A stretch of 64,000 bases of DNA from Paraburkholderia sp. Tr-20389 (GTDB taxonomy: Bacteria > Pseudomonadota > Gammaproteobacteria > Burkholderiales > Burkholderiaceae): positions 1 to 64,000 of the forward strand of contig NZ_JAAGPD010000005.1 in assembly GCF_017104565.1 (NCBI RefSeq), given 5' to 3'. Shown one piece after another: positions 1 through 7,981 of this stretch (its first letter is position 1; every line of letters starts with the position of its first letter). Position numbers and translations under genes: made by a program. The notes below the pieces were generated by a model. That model was not told where the DNA came from, ran no database searches, and saw only the letters and a program-made list of their open reading frames with translations.

Positions 1-630
1 GAAACGCTCGCCGCTGCCGCCGCCGGTTCGAATGCCGCTCAAGCAGCGCCCGTACCCGCCGCAGCCGCCGACACGAACGCTGCACTCGCCGCGACCCAGG
101 CCGCATCGGCGGCTGCCGCTGCCGGCGCGACGACCACGCTCACGCAGGGCGCCAACCCGGCGACGGCCGCGATGGCGAATTCCATCGCGCCGCAAGTCGG
201 CGCCCATGACTGGGAAGACGCGTTCAGCCAGAAGGTCGTGTTCCTCACCAACGCGCATCAGCAGACGGCGGAACTCACGCTCAACCCGCGCGACCTCGGC
301 CCTCTACAGGTCGTCCTCCAGGTTGCCGATAACCATGCACATGCCCTTTTTGTTTCTCAGCATCAGCAGGTGCGCGACGCGGTCGAGGCCGCGCTGCCGA
401 AACTGCGGGAAGCGATGGAACAAGGCGGCATCGGGTTGGGAAGCGCGAGCGTCAGCGACGGCTTTGCCCGGCAGACCAGCCAGCAGGGCCAGGACCAGAG
501 CGGCAGCGCTCGCGGCGGCCGGGGCGGCAGCCGGGGTAGCAATGGGGGCATCGACATCGCGGGCGGCAGCGCGACGACGGTGAGCATGCCCGTGCGCCGC
601 ACGGTCGGACTCGTCGACACGTTCGCCTGA
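1..630 (+). CDS. fliK: Flagellar hook-length control protein FliK, C-terminal part (5' end outside window)
   Basis: FliK measures hook length and switches export specificity of the FlhB gate. Frame 1 is open from the first base of the window to a TGA at 628-630, so the gene is cut at its 5' end and about 209 codons are visible. The first ~60 visible residues are Ala/Thr-rich linker. The last ~140 carry the family's C-terminal domain: a Leu-Thr-Leu-Asn-Pro-Arg-Asp-Leu-Gly-Pro-Leu motif, then V-V-L-Q-V and an amphipathic stretch with V-R-D-A-V-E-A-A-L-P-K-L-R-E-A-M. A Gly/Ser/Gln-rich tail follows. Position before fliLMNOPQR is the usual one. The downstream gap holds a repeat element that separates it from fliL. 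Confidence 0.9.
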   Translation, partial: ETLAAAAAGSNAAQAAPVPAAAADTNAALAATQAASAAAAAGATTTLTQGANPATAAMANSIAPQVGAHDWEDAFSQKVVFLTNAHQQTAELTLNPRDLGPLQVVLQVADNHAHALFVSQHQQVRDAVEAALPKLREAMEQGGIGLGSASVSDGFARQTSQQGQDQSGSARGGRGGSRGSNGGIDIAGGSATTVSMPVRRTVGLVDTFA

Positions 631-705
631 TCGGATGCGGGGCGCATTGCGCCAGCGGCGCGTTGTTGCCTCTGGTGGCATCCGCTCCATGTTGTCATGT
701 TTTTA

Positions 706-1145
706 GCGTTGCCCCTGTGCGGGGCGGCAGTTACTTTCTTTGCAGCCGCAAAGAAAGTAACCAAAGAAAGCGGCTTCAAACCTCCGGTGCCTGCCAGCTT
801 CGCGCCACGGCATGCCGCAGTTGAGCGGTCGCGCCGCGACGCGAACACTCCGTAGAAAGCCCGAAAGCAGGTGCGCGCGGCATGAAAATTACACCCGGTC
901 GGGGCACACGGTCCGGCCCGGCCTGGTTTGGTCGCGGTATGTGCTCCAAAGGGGTGTGGTGCTTTCGCACCGTGCGCGGTTGACTGCGAGCTTTCTACCG
1001 AGTGGGGACGTCGCTGCGCGACAGATCGACTGTGACATGACGCAGTGGGAACCTGGCGGGCACCGGAGGTTTGAAGCGGCTTTCTTTGGTTACTTTCTTT
1101 GCCGCGGCAAAGAAAGTAACTGCCGCCCCGCACAGGGGCAACGCG
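706..1145. repeat. Nested-palindrome intergenic element, copy A (divergent type), filling the fliK-fliL gap
   Basis: The 670-bp gap 631-1300 has no credible gene. It holds a large imperfect palindrome whose outer ~80 bp (706-786) recur inverted at 1062-1145, starting with GCGTTGCCCCTGTGCGGGGC. Each arm contains its own hairpin (TTACTTTCTTTGC, 4-nt loop, GCAAAGAAAGTAA). The inverted similarity continues weakly toward the centre, e.g. CCGTAGAAAGC on the left and GCTTTCTACCG on the right. The centre (about 787-1061) is unlike that of the other three copies and lacks their 28-bp inner repeat. TGGCATCCGC and GCGGATGC lie just outside both ends, as in the other copies. Small ORFs across it are by-products of the palindrome. 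Confidence 0.85.
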
Positions 1146-1300
1146 TGAAAACCGAAAACGCATCGCGGATGCAACGGAAAGCCAGCGAACGCCAGTAAAA
1201 GCAAACACACGAGCTAAACCTGAATTTCCCTTCTTTTCGACCCATCACAGCATCGCCAGAACCCTGAAAATTCACCTACAGCATTGAGGCAATCAATTCC

Positions 1301-1804
1301 ATGGCAACCACGACCGCAAACCAGCAAGCCAACGCGAAGCCCTCCTCCCCGGGCCTCGTCAAGCGCATTGTGTTGATCCTGCTGATCGTACTGGTCGCGG
1401 CAGGCGCAGCCGGCGCAGGCGTCTGGTTCTTCATGTCGAAGCGCGCGCCCGCCGCCGCGACGGCAGCAGCACCGGCTCCCGCGCCCGCGCCGATCTTCTT
1501 CCCGCTCGAATCGATGACGGTGAACCTGCAGTCCGACGACGGTCAGCAGCACTATCTGCGCATCGGTCTGACGCTGAAGCTCACCGACCCGAAGGTGCAG
1601 GAACATTTGACCGAACATATGCCTGAGATCCGCAGCCGTGTGCTGCTCGCACTGTCGAACAAGCATCCCGAAGACCTCGCGACGCTCGACGGCAAGAAAG
1701 CACTCGCCACGGAACTCGAAAAGCTGATCGAAGAGCCGACTGAGGCCAACGGTCAACCGGTGCACGTCTCCGACGTGCTCTTCACCGAATTCGTCGTCCA
1801 GTAA
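1301..1804 (+). CDS. fliL: Flagellar basal body-associated protein FliL
   Basis: A single-pass inner-membrane protein that associates with the stator/MS ring and supports motor torque. 167 aa: a short cytoplasmic N-terminus, one strongly hydrophobic segment at about residues 20-45 (L-V-K-R-I-V-L-I-L-L-I-V-L-V), an Ala/Pro linker, then the periplasmic FliL domain (P-L-E-S-M-T-V-N-L onward), ending in F-T-E-F-V-V-Q, the typical FliL terminus. It is the first gene of the fliLMNOPQR block, with 64 bp to fliM. The repeat element upstream means it may have a promoter of its own, but none was identified. Confidence 0.93.
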   Translation: MATTTANQQANAKPSSPGLVKRIVLILLIVLVAAGAAGAGVWFFMSKRAPAAATAAAPAPAPAPIFFPLESMTVNLQSDDGQQHYLRIGLTLKLTDPKVQEHLTEHMPEIRSRVLLALSNKHPEDLATLDGKKALATELEKLIEEPTEANGQPVHVSDVLFTEFVVQ

Positions 1805-1868
1805 CGCGCCTAGCGCTGACTGATTTGATCTTGAACCGCGCCATCGAAGGGACGCACGAGGAATAGGA

Positions 1869-2867
1869 ATGGGCCACGAAGAGTTCATGTCCCAGGAGGA
1901 GGTCGATGCCCTTCTCAAGGGCGTCACCGGCGAGTCCGACTCGCAATCCGACCAGTCCGATCGTGCCGGCGTTCGCCCGTACAACATCGCGACGCAGGAG
2001 CGCATCGTTCGCGGCCGGATGCCCGGCCTCGAAATCATCAACGACCGTTTCGCGCGACTGTTGCGCGTCGGCATTTTCAACTTCATGCGGCGCACGGCGG
2101 AAATTTCCGTCGGCCCGGTGAAGGTGCAGAAGTACAGCGAATTCACGCGCAACCTGCCGATCCCGACGAACCTGAACCTCGTCCACGTGAAGCCTCTGCG
2201 CGGCACGTCGCTGTTCGTGTTCGATCCGAACCTCGTGTTCTTCGTGGTCGACAACCTGTTCGGCGGCGACGGGCGTTTCCATACGCGCGTCGAAGGCCGC
2301 GAATTCACGCAGACCGAGCAGCGCATCATCCACAAGCTGCTGAATCTCGTGTTCGAACACTACACGGCGGCATGGAAGAGCGTGCGCCCGCTGTCGTTCG
2401 AGTACACGCGCTCGGAAATGCATACGCAGTTCGCAAACGTTGCCACGCCGAACGAGATCGTGATCGTCACGCAGTTCTCGATCGAATTCGGACCGACGGG
2501 CGGCACGCTGCATATCTGCATGCCGTACTCGATGATCGAGCCGATCCGCGACGTGCTCTCCTCGCCGATCCAGGGCGAAGCGCTCGAAGTGGACCGCCGC
2601 TGGGTGCGTGTGCTGTCGCAGCAGGTGCAGGCAGCCGAAGTGGAACTGACGGCGGATCTCGCGCAGATCCCCGTGACGTTCCAGGAGATTCTCAACATGA
2701 AGGCGGGCGACGTGCTGCCCCTCAACATTCCGGAGCACATCACCGCGAAGGTCGACGGCGTGCCCGTGATGGAATGCGGCTACGGTATTTTCAATGGGCA
2801 ATACGCGTTGCGCGTGCAGAAGATGATCAGCGCAGCAGAACAGATGAAGGAAGCGGGATATGACTGA
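1869..2867 (+). CDS. fliM: Flagellar motor switch protein FliM
   Basis: C-ring component that binds phosphorylated CheY and passes the signal to FliG/FliN. 332 aa, the normal family length. An N-terminal S-Q-E-E-V-D-A-L-L-K-G segment (about residues 7-18) is the CheY-P binding peptide. A CheC-like middle domain follows (G-R-M-P-G-L-E-I-I-N-D-R-F-A-R, with G-G-D-G-R-F at about 135-140), then a C-terminal SpoA domain. The start at 1869 is preceded by AGGAATAGGA. An alternative Met six codons later would shorten only the extreme N-terminus. It overlaps fliN by 8 bp. Confidence 0.96.
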   Translation: MGHEEFMSQEEVDALLKGVTGESDSQSDQSDRAGVRPYNIATQERIVRGRMPGLEIINDRFARLLRVGIFNFMRRTAEISVGPVKVQKYSEFTRNLPIPTNLNLVHVKPLRGTSLFVFDPNLVFFVVDNLFGGDGRFHTRVEGREFTQTEQRIIHKLLNLVFEHYTAAWKSVRPLSFEYTRSEMHTQFANVATPNEIVIVTQFSIEFGPTGGTLHICMPYSMIEPIRDVLSSPIQGEALEVDRRWVRVLSQQVQAAEVELTADLAQIPVTFQEILNMKAGDVLPLNIPEHITAKVDGVPVMECGYGIFNGQYALRVQKMISAAEQMKEAGYD

Positions 2868-3324
2868 GTTGAACTCGACACCCGAAATGGACATGCCGGA
2901 AGAGTCGAAAGTGAATGATCCGATGCCCGGCTCGGGCTCCGAAGAGGCGTCGCTCGACGATTGGGCGAGCGCGCTTGCTGAGCAGAACGACAACACGGCC
3001 GTCAGCGCGAACACGGCAGGCGTGTTCCAGCCGCTGTCGAAGGTCGAGCCGACCACGACGCGCAACGACATCGACATGATCCTGGACATTCCCGTCCAGA
3101 TGACCGTCGAACTGGGCCGCACGAAGATCGCGATCCGCAATCTGCTGCAACTCGCGCAGGGTTCCGTCGTCGAACTGGATGGTCTCGCGGGCGAACCGAT
3201 GGACGTGCTCGTCAACGGCTGCCTGATCGCACAGGGCGAAGTGGTCGTCGTGAACGACAAGTTCGGTATCCGCCTGACGGACATCATCACGCCGTCCGAG
3301 CGTATCCGGAAGCTGAACCGATGA
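2860..3324 (+). CDS. fliN: Flagellar motor switch protein FliN
   Basis: C-ring subunit at the base of the switch and docking site for FliH/export cargo. 154 aa: an acidic, Ser-rich N-terminal part, then the conserved SpoA (surface presentation of antigens) domain from about residue 70: [28 protein letters not shown], and [11 protein letters not shown]. Its start lies inside the end of fliM and its stop overlaps fliO in ATGA, so fliM, fliN and fliO are probably translationally coupled. Confidence 0.96.
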   Translation: MTELNSTPEMDMPEESKVNDPMPGSGSEEASLDDWASALAEQNDNTAVSANTAGVFQPLSKVEPTTTRNDIDMILDIPVQMTVELGRTKIAIRNLLQLAQGSVVELDGLAGEPMDVLVNGCLIAQGEVVVVNDKFGIRLTDIITPSERIRKLNR

Positions 3325-3947
3325 AATACGCAGTAACCCGGGCCGCGTCACATGGGAGCGGCCAGCCGCTTCCGCGCCGCGCCCGTCTCATGTCGACGGT
3401 CGCACTGGCAGGTCTCACGCTCGGTGCAGGCGCCTTCAATCTCGCGCACGCCGCCGACATGAATGCAGTCAACAACGCCGCGCAGATCGCCTCGAGCGTC
3501 GGCGCGGGAACGGCGGTGCCGGCACTCGGCGTCGGCGCCGTGCTGCAGACCATCGTCGGCCTCGCCGTCGTGATCGGCCTCGTGTTCGGCTTTGCATGGC
3601 TCGCGCGCCGCTTCGGCCTGCAACCCGGCCAGCGCGGCGGGATCGTGAAGACGATCGGCGGTACATCGCTCGGCGGCAAGGAACGCGTGGCCGTCGTCGA
3701 AGTGGGCGACACCTGGCTCGTGCTCGGCGCGGCGCCCGGCAACGTGCGACTGTTGCATACGATGCCCGCCGGCTCGGTCAAGGGCACCTCTTCTTTCACC
3801 GGTACGCCTGCGGCGCCCGGCGCATCCGGCGACACTTCTGCCGGCGGCCCGGTCCAGTTGAGCGGCACCTTCGGACAACGCTTTCGCGACGCGCTCAAAC
3901 AGGAAGCATCCAAACGTTTCCAGCGACGCGACAGCGGAGAACAGTAA
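3321..3947 (+). CDS. fliO: Flagellar export gate assembly protein FliO
   Basis: FliO helps the FliP pore assemble in the inner membrane. 208 aa. A first hydrophobic stretch (about residues 24-42, ending A-H-A) looks signal-like. One transmembrane helix at about residues 75-95 ([17 protein letters not shown]) precedes the FliO cytoplasmic domain ([17 protein letters not shown]), a glycine-rich motif typical of the family. A Gly/Ala-rich linker and basic tail close the protein. The start overlaps the fliN stop (ATGA), and the stop overlaps the fliP start (TAATG). Confidence 0.92.
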   Translation: MKYAVTRAASHGSGQPLPRRARLMSTVALAGLTLGAGAFNLAHAADMNAVNNAAQIASSVGAGTAVPALGVGAVLQTIVGLAVVIGLVFGFAWLARRFGLQPGQRGGIVKTIGGTSLGGKERVAVVEVGDTWLVLGAAPGNVRLLHTMPAGSVKGTSSFTGTPAAPGASGDTSAGGPVQLSGTFGQRFRDALKQEASKRFQRRDSGEQ

Positions 3948-4792
3948 TGCAGTACGACCGATCTGACGTGCAGCGCGGTGACGCTGTGACTTCCCACGCC
4001 TTGACGAAGACTCCCGTTTCGATGAAGAAGCGCATCCTGAAGGGTGTCGCATTTGCTGCGCCGCTCGCCGTTCCCGCGCTGATGCTTGCCGTGCCGACGC
4101 TGTCGCATGCGCAGGCCGCGGGCCTGCCCGCTTTCAACACGAGTCCCGGCCCGAATGGCGGCACGACGTACTCGCTGAGCGTGCAGACGATGCTGCTGCT
4201 CACGATGCTGTCGTTCCTGCCGGCGATGGTGCTGATGATGACGAGCTTCACGCGCATCATCATCGTGCTGTCGCTGCTGCGTCAGGCGATCGGCACGCCG
4301 ACCACGCCGCCGAACCAGGTGCTGGTGGGTCTCGCGCTGTTTCTCACGCTGTTCGTGATGTCGCCTGTGCTCGACAAGGCGTACAACGACGGCTACAAGC
4401 CCTTCTCCGAAGGCACGCTCCCGATGGACGAAGCCGTGAAGCGCGGTGTTGCGCCGTTCAAGGCGTTCATGCTGAAGCAGACCCGCGAGAGCGATCTCGC
4501 GCTGTTCGCGCGCATCTCGCACGCACCGCCGATGCAGGGTCCGGAAGACGTGCCGCTGTCGCTGCTGGTGCCGTCGTTCGTGACGAGCGAGTTGAAGACC
4601 GGCTTCCAGATCGGCTTCACCGTGTTCATTCCGTTTGTGATCATCGACATGGTGGTGGCGAGCGTGTTGATGTCGATGGGCATGATGATGATTTCGCCCG
4701 CGACCATTTCGCTGCCCTTCAAGCTGATGCTGTTCGTGCTGGTCGACGGCTGGCAGCTGATCGTCGGTTCGCTCGCGCAGAGCTTCGTTTAA
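3947..4792 (+). CDS. fliP: Flagellar type III export gate protein FliP
   Basis: Core subunit of the FliPQR export channel. 281 aa from the ATG that overlaps the fliO stop (TAATG, with GGAG upstream). A second candidate start is the Met at 4022, directly before a K-K-R signal peptide ending S-H-A-Q-A. The first choice leaves 25 extra residues in front of that signal. The mature part has the four FliP transmembrane segments, including [18 protein letters not shown] and [18 protein letters not shown], and ends L-A-Q-S-F. The longer reading frame running back into fliO is not coding. Confidence 0.94.
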   Translation: MQYDRSDVQRGDAVTSHALTKTPVSMKKRILKGVAFAAPLAVPALMLAVPTLSHAQAAGLPAFNTSPGPNGGTTYSLSVQTMLLLTMLSFLPAMVLMMTSFTRIIIVLSLLRQAIGTPTTPPNQVLVGLALFLTLFVMSPVLDKAYNDGYKPFSEGTLPMDEAVKRGVAPFKAFMLKQTRESDLALFARISHAPPMQGPEDVPLSLLVPSFVTSELKTGFQIGFTVFIPFVIIDMVVASVLMSMGMMMISPATISLPFKLMLFVLVDGWQLIVGSLAQSFV

Positions 4793-4819
4793 GTCCAGCA
4801 TTGCCGGGAGAGTTACGCC

Positions 4820-5089
4820 ATGACGCCGGAAACCGTCACCACCCTAGCGCACGAAGCGATGTACATCGCGTTGTTGCTGGCCGCGCCGCCGCTGTTCGTG
4901 GGGCTCGTCGTCGGTCTGATCGTGAGCCTTTTCCAGGCAGCGACGCAGATCAACGAAGCCACGCTGTCGTTCATTCCGAAGCTGTTCGCGATTGCCGTGA
5001 CGCTGGTGCTGATCGGTCCGTGGATGCTTGCGAAGATGCTCGACTACATGCGTCACATGTTCACGAGCATTCCGACGCTCGCCGGCTGA
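4820..5089 (+). CDS. fliQ: Flagellar type III export gate protein FliQ
   Basis: Small channel subunit of the FliPQR export gate. 89 aa, the standard length, with two transmembrane hairpin helices (residues about 15-38 and 52-75). The conserved segment F-Q-A-A-T-Q-I-N-E-A-T-L-S-F-I-P-K lies between them. A good ribosome site (GGGAGAG) sits 8 nt before the ATG. It lies 27 bp after fliP and 31 bp before fliR. Confidence 0.96.
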   Translation: MTPETVTTLAHEAMYIALLLAAPPLFVGLVVGLIVSLFQAATQINEATLSFIPKLFAIAVTLVLIGPWMLAKMLDYMRHMFTSIPTLAG

Positions 5090-5120
5090 GCGCCCTTTTC
5101 TTTCCTTCTTTCGACGCGCG

Positions 5121-5903
5121 ATGTTTTCCGTCACCTACGAACAGCTGAACGTCTGGCTCACCGCGTTCCTGTGGCCGTTCGTGCGGATACTGGCGCTGAT
5201 GGCGACGGCGCCCGCGTTTGGCGACAAATCGCTGCCCAACCGCGTGAAGATCGGCCTGGCGGGCTTCATCACGCTGATCGTCGCACCGACGATCGGTGCG
5301 TTGCCATCGGCCACGGTATTTTCCGCGCAGGGCATCTGGATCATCGTGAACCAGTTCCTGATCGGCGCGGCGCTCGGCTTCACGATGCAGATCGTGTTCG
5401 CTGCGGTGCAGGCTGCGGGCGACATCATGGGCATGAGCATGGGCCTCGGCTTCGCGACGTTCTTCGATCCGCACGCGGCGGGTTCGACGGACGTGATGTC
5501 GCGCTATGTGTACATGATCGCGATTCTGACTTTTCTCGCGTTCGATGGGCACCTGCAGGTGCTTTCTGCGCTGGTGCAGACGTTTCAGGCGCTGCCTGTG
5601 TCCGCGAATGTGCTGGGGGCGAATGGCTGGCGGGTGCTCGTTGGATGGGGGAGCACTGTCATCAGTGCCGGGCTGCTGTTGTCTTTGCCCATTGTCACAG
5701 CGCTTTTGATTACCAATCTCGCGCTTGGGATTCTTAATCGGGCTGCGCCGCAGGTTGGGGTGTTTCAGGTTGGATTGCCGGTTACTGTTATTACTGGACT
5801 GCTGCTGATTCAGCTCATGCTGCCGAATATGATGCCGTTTTTTGCTCGGGTGTTTGAGAGCGGCATCGATCAGATGGCTCGGGTGGCGGCCGGGTTAAGG
5901 TAG
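5121..5903 (+). CDS. fliR: Flagellar type III export gate protein FliR
   Basis: Third subunit of the export channel. 260 aa with about six hydrophobic segments, beginning M-F-S-V-T-Y-E-Q-L. Family landmarks are L-A-L-M-A-T-A-P-A-F-G, G-D-I-M-G-M-S-M-G-L-G-F-A-T-F-F-D-P and N-L-A-L-G-I-L-N-R-A-A-P-Q. Start chosen at 5121 because the longer frame (from 5028) runs through fliQ and the family begins with this segment. From about 5600 on, codon usage is less GC-biased at third positions than earlier in the gene. It is the last gene of the fliL-R block and converges on flgL across repeat copy B. Confidence 0.95.
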   Translation: MFSVTYEQLNVWLTAFLWPFVRILALMATAPAFGDKSLPNRVKIGLAGFITLIVAPTIGALPSATVFSAQGIWIIVNQFLIGAALGFTMQIVFAAVQAAGDIMGMSMGLGFATFFDPHAAGSTDVMSRYVYMIAILTFLAFDGHLQVLSALVQTFQALPVSANVLGANGWRVLVGWGSTVISAGLLLSLPIVTALLITNLALGILNRAAPQVGVFQVGLPVTVITGLLLIQLMLPNMMPFFARVFESGIDQMARVAAGLR

Positions 5904-5926
5904 CTTGTTTGTCTGCGACGCAATGA

Positions 5927-6655
5927 GGCCTTCGTGGCGCGGGCTACGCCTTTTGGTTTTTGCTCCGCCGCTTTTGCTTTCGCATTCGCTTTTGCTTTCG
6001 CTGGCATCCGCGTTTTGGTGTTGGTCGTTCATGCGTTGCCCCTGTGCGGGGCGGCACCTACTTTTCTTTGCAGCGGCAAAGAAAAGTAGGCAAAAGAAAG
6101 CCGCTCACACCGCCAATCCTTCTTCCCGCCTGCGGGCCCCCAACCGGTCCCACACTCCACACGGCAACACTTCGTTTTCCGCCCGTTGCCAACGCCCTGA
6201 ACACGCGCATCACCTACTTCACACGCCCCCATCACAGCGTGCGCGACCAGACGTCCACGGCCGCCCAGGTGGCAAACTGTGTGTAGGCCATCGCGATCGA
6301 AGTGCACCACTCCGGACTGAAAAGCGGGATCGGTGTCGTAGGATCGCGAACGAATGTGGTGCGATTACCTACACACAGTTTGCCACCTGGGCGGCGCTGA
6401 CGAGTCGCTGCCGCTGGCTGCCTGCGAGTGATTGGAGTGGGTGATGCGCCTGTTCAAGGCGCTGGCAACGAGCATTGAGTAGCTCGATGCCGTGTGGAGT
6501 GTGGGACCCGTTGGGGGCCCGCAGGCAACGACTAGCATTGGCGGTGTGAGCCCGCTTTCTTTGCTTACTTTCTTTGCGGCGGCAAAGAAAGTAAGTGCCG
6601 CCCCGCACAGGGGCAACGCACGAACAACCGCTACGAAAACGCGGATGCCAGCGAA
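5927..6655. repeat. Nested-palindrome intergenic element, copy B, between convergent fliR and flgL
   Basis: The 843-bp gap 5904-6746 holds no credible gene. Three levels of inverted symmetry are visible. Outer: GGCCTTCG...TGGCATCCGCG on the left against CGCGGATGCCA on the right, then GCGTTGCCCCTGTGCGGGGC (from 6033) and its complement (to 6619). Middle: a 15-bp hairpin with 4-nt loop at 6057-6090 ('alpha' arm) and a different 14-bp hairpin at 6564-6595 ('beta' arm). Inner: a perfect 28-bp inverted repeat at 6260-6287 and 6368-6395 around exactly 80 bp (6288-6367). The same inner layout is seen in copies C and D. Arm order here is alpha left, beta right. Confidence 0.92.
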
Positions 6656-6720
6656 GAAACCAACACACCAAGACAAAACCGCCCGACCCGTAAAAAAAGA
6701 GCCAGGCGTCGTCGAGACAC

Positions 6721-6745
6721 AAAAAAACTTCCGGGGAACCCGGAA
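6721..6745 (-). terminator. Intrinsic terminator of flgK-flgL
   Basis: On the minus strand, TTCCGGG, a 3-nt loop and CCCGGAA form a perfect 7-bp stem (6729-6745). It is followed by G and seven T residues (6727-6721). It begins one base after the flgL stop codon. Confidence 0.85.
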
Positions 6746-6746
6746 A

Positions 6747-7967
6747 TCAATTCCCGATGTAATCGAACAGCGACAGCTTCTGAATCATCGAGAAGCCCTG
6801 CTGCGCAGCCTGCAGCGAGAACTGCGTCATCGTGTACTTGCTGATCGTCGACGTCAGATCCGTCTGCGTCAGATCAGCAAGATTGCTGCTCGTCTGCAAC
6901 GAGTTAGTTTGCGTGACGGTCTGCAGCGCCTCGATCTCCTGCTCACGTCCGCCCACGGACGTCTGAATCGACGTCACGTTGTTCATCGTGTTGTGCAGCT
7001 GCGTCATCGCCGTGCCCAGCGCGTTCGTCAGGTTCGCCTGACCGCCCGGCCCGTTGACGGAGGTTTGCAGCGCGGCAATCACCTTGTCGAGGTTCGCGAA
7101 CACGTCGGTGCTCGATTGCGCCGCCGGCGTCACCGAGAACGAATCGCCCGCATTCGGCGCGCCCGAAATCGTCACGTTCTGGCCGCCGCCGCCCAGCGTG
7201 ATCGCCTGACCCGCCGCGTACGTCTGCGGCGCGCTCGTCGTGGCCGCCGTGACGTCCGTGATCGTGTACGTCGTCGCCGACGTGAAGTTGATCGTGTACT
7301 TGTCCTGGTTCGTCGGATCGGTCGGGTTGCTCACCGACACGTTGCCGATCGTGCCCGAACCCGTGTTGGCCGAATTGCCCGCCGTCACAGGCGAGCTGCC
7401 CGCCGGCGAAATGCCGAGGAACACGTCGCGGCCCGTATCGCCGATCGCGATGTTACGGGTGCCCGTCACCTGCACGTTCTGGATGCCGTTGTCGCCGTTG
7501 TATTGCACGGCGCCGCTCGCATCGACCGAGAAAGGCGGCGTCGCTGCCTGATAGCCGGCGTACAGATAGTTGCCCGAGCCGTCCGTGCCGTTCGCGAGAC
7601 CCATCAGCTGGCTACGGATGCCCTGCAGCTGCGTCGCGATATCGCCGCGGTCGCCGTCGTTCAGCGAGCCGTCGCCGGCACGCACGAGCAGCGTGTTGAT
7701 GGACGTCAGCACCGTATTGACGCTGGACAGCGAGCCGTCTTCCGATTGCAGCGCCTGCAGCGCGGTGTTCTGGTTGCTCGAGTACTGCGAGAGCGTCGCG
7801 CCCTGCATGCTGAGCTGCACGGCCTGCGCCGCGCCGACGGGATTGTCCGACGGCGTCGACAGGCTCACGCCGCTCGACAGTTGCTGATACAGCTGCGCGA
7901 GCGTCGATTGCTGATCGTCCATCGTCTGGACGTTCATGCCGAAATATTGCGAAGTAGAGATGCGCAT
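6747..7967 (-). CDS. flgL: Flagellar hook-filament junction protein FlgL (HAP3)
   Basis: Second junction protein between hook and filament. 406 aa: flagellin-like N-terminus (M-R-I-S-T-S-Q-Y-F, L-Y-Q-Q-L-S-S-G) and C-terminus (L-T-S-T-I-S-K-Y-T-M-T-Q-F-S-L-Q-A-A-Q) that form the D0/D1 coiled core. A Thr/Ser/Ala-rich middle region forms the exposed domain. It lies 14 bp downstream of flgK on the same strand and is probably cotranscribed with it. An intrinsic terminator follows directly. Confidence 0.94.
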   Translation of the reverse strand: MRISTSQYFGMNVQTMDDQQSTLAQLYQQLSSGVSLSTPSDNPVGAAQAVQLSMQGATLSQYSSNQNTALQALQSEDGSLSSVNTVLTSINTLLVRAGDGSLNDGDRGDIATQLQGIRSQLMGLANGTDGSGNYLYAGYQAATPPFSVDASGAVQYNGDNGIQNVQVTGTRNIAIGDTGRDVFLGISPAGSSPVTAGNSANTGSGTIGNVSVSNPTDPTNQDKYTINFTSATTYTITDVTAATTSAPQTYAAGQAITLGGGGQNVTISGAPNAGDSFSVTPAAQSSTDVFANLDKVIAALQTSVNGPGGQANLTNALGTAMTQLHNTMNNVTSIQTSVGGREQEIEALQTVTQTNSLQTSSNLADLTQTDLTSTISKYTMTQFSLQAAQQGFSMIQKLSLFDYIGN

Positions 7968-7981
7968 ATGCGTTCAACGCC

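Noticed and set aside
324-332. GCCGATAA inside fliK, a perfect sigma-28 -10 element
   Set aside because: It is within coding sequence and no -35 element lies at the required spacing; probably chance.
3596-3946. Extended N-terminus for FliP running back into fliO
   Set aside because: The extension is Arg-rich and in another frame of fliO; the real start overlaps the fliO stop in TAATG or lies at 4022.
5600-5903. Less GC-biased codon use at the end of fliR, considered as a sign of recombination
   Set aside because: The reading frame and FliR motifs continue normally to the stop; the change may be only a drift next to the repeat element, and no boundary could be defined.
5905-6722. Long overlapping ORFs on both strands in the repeat elements (also near 10066-10950 and 22443-23326), giving repeated peptides such as R-C-P-C-A-G-R-H-L-L-F-F-A-A-A-K-K
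   Set aside because: They recur only because the palindromic DNA recurs, appear on both strands, lack ribosome sites and show no coding bias. I treat them as non-coding.
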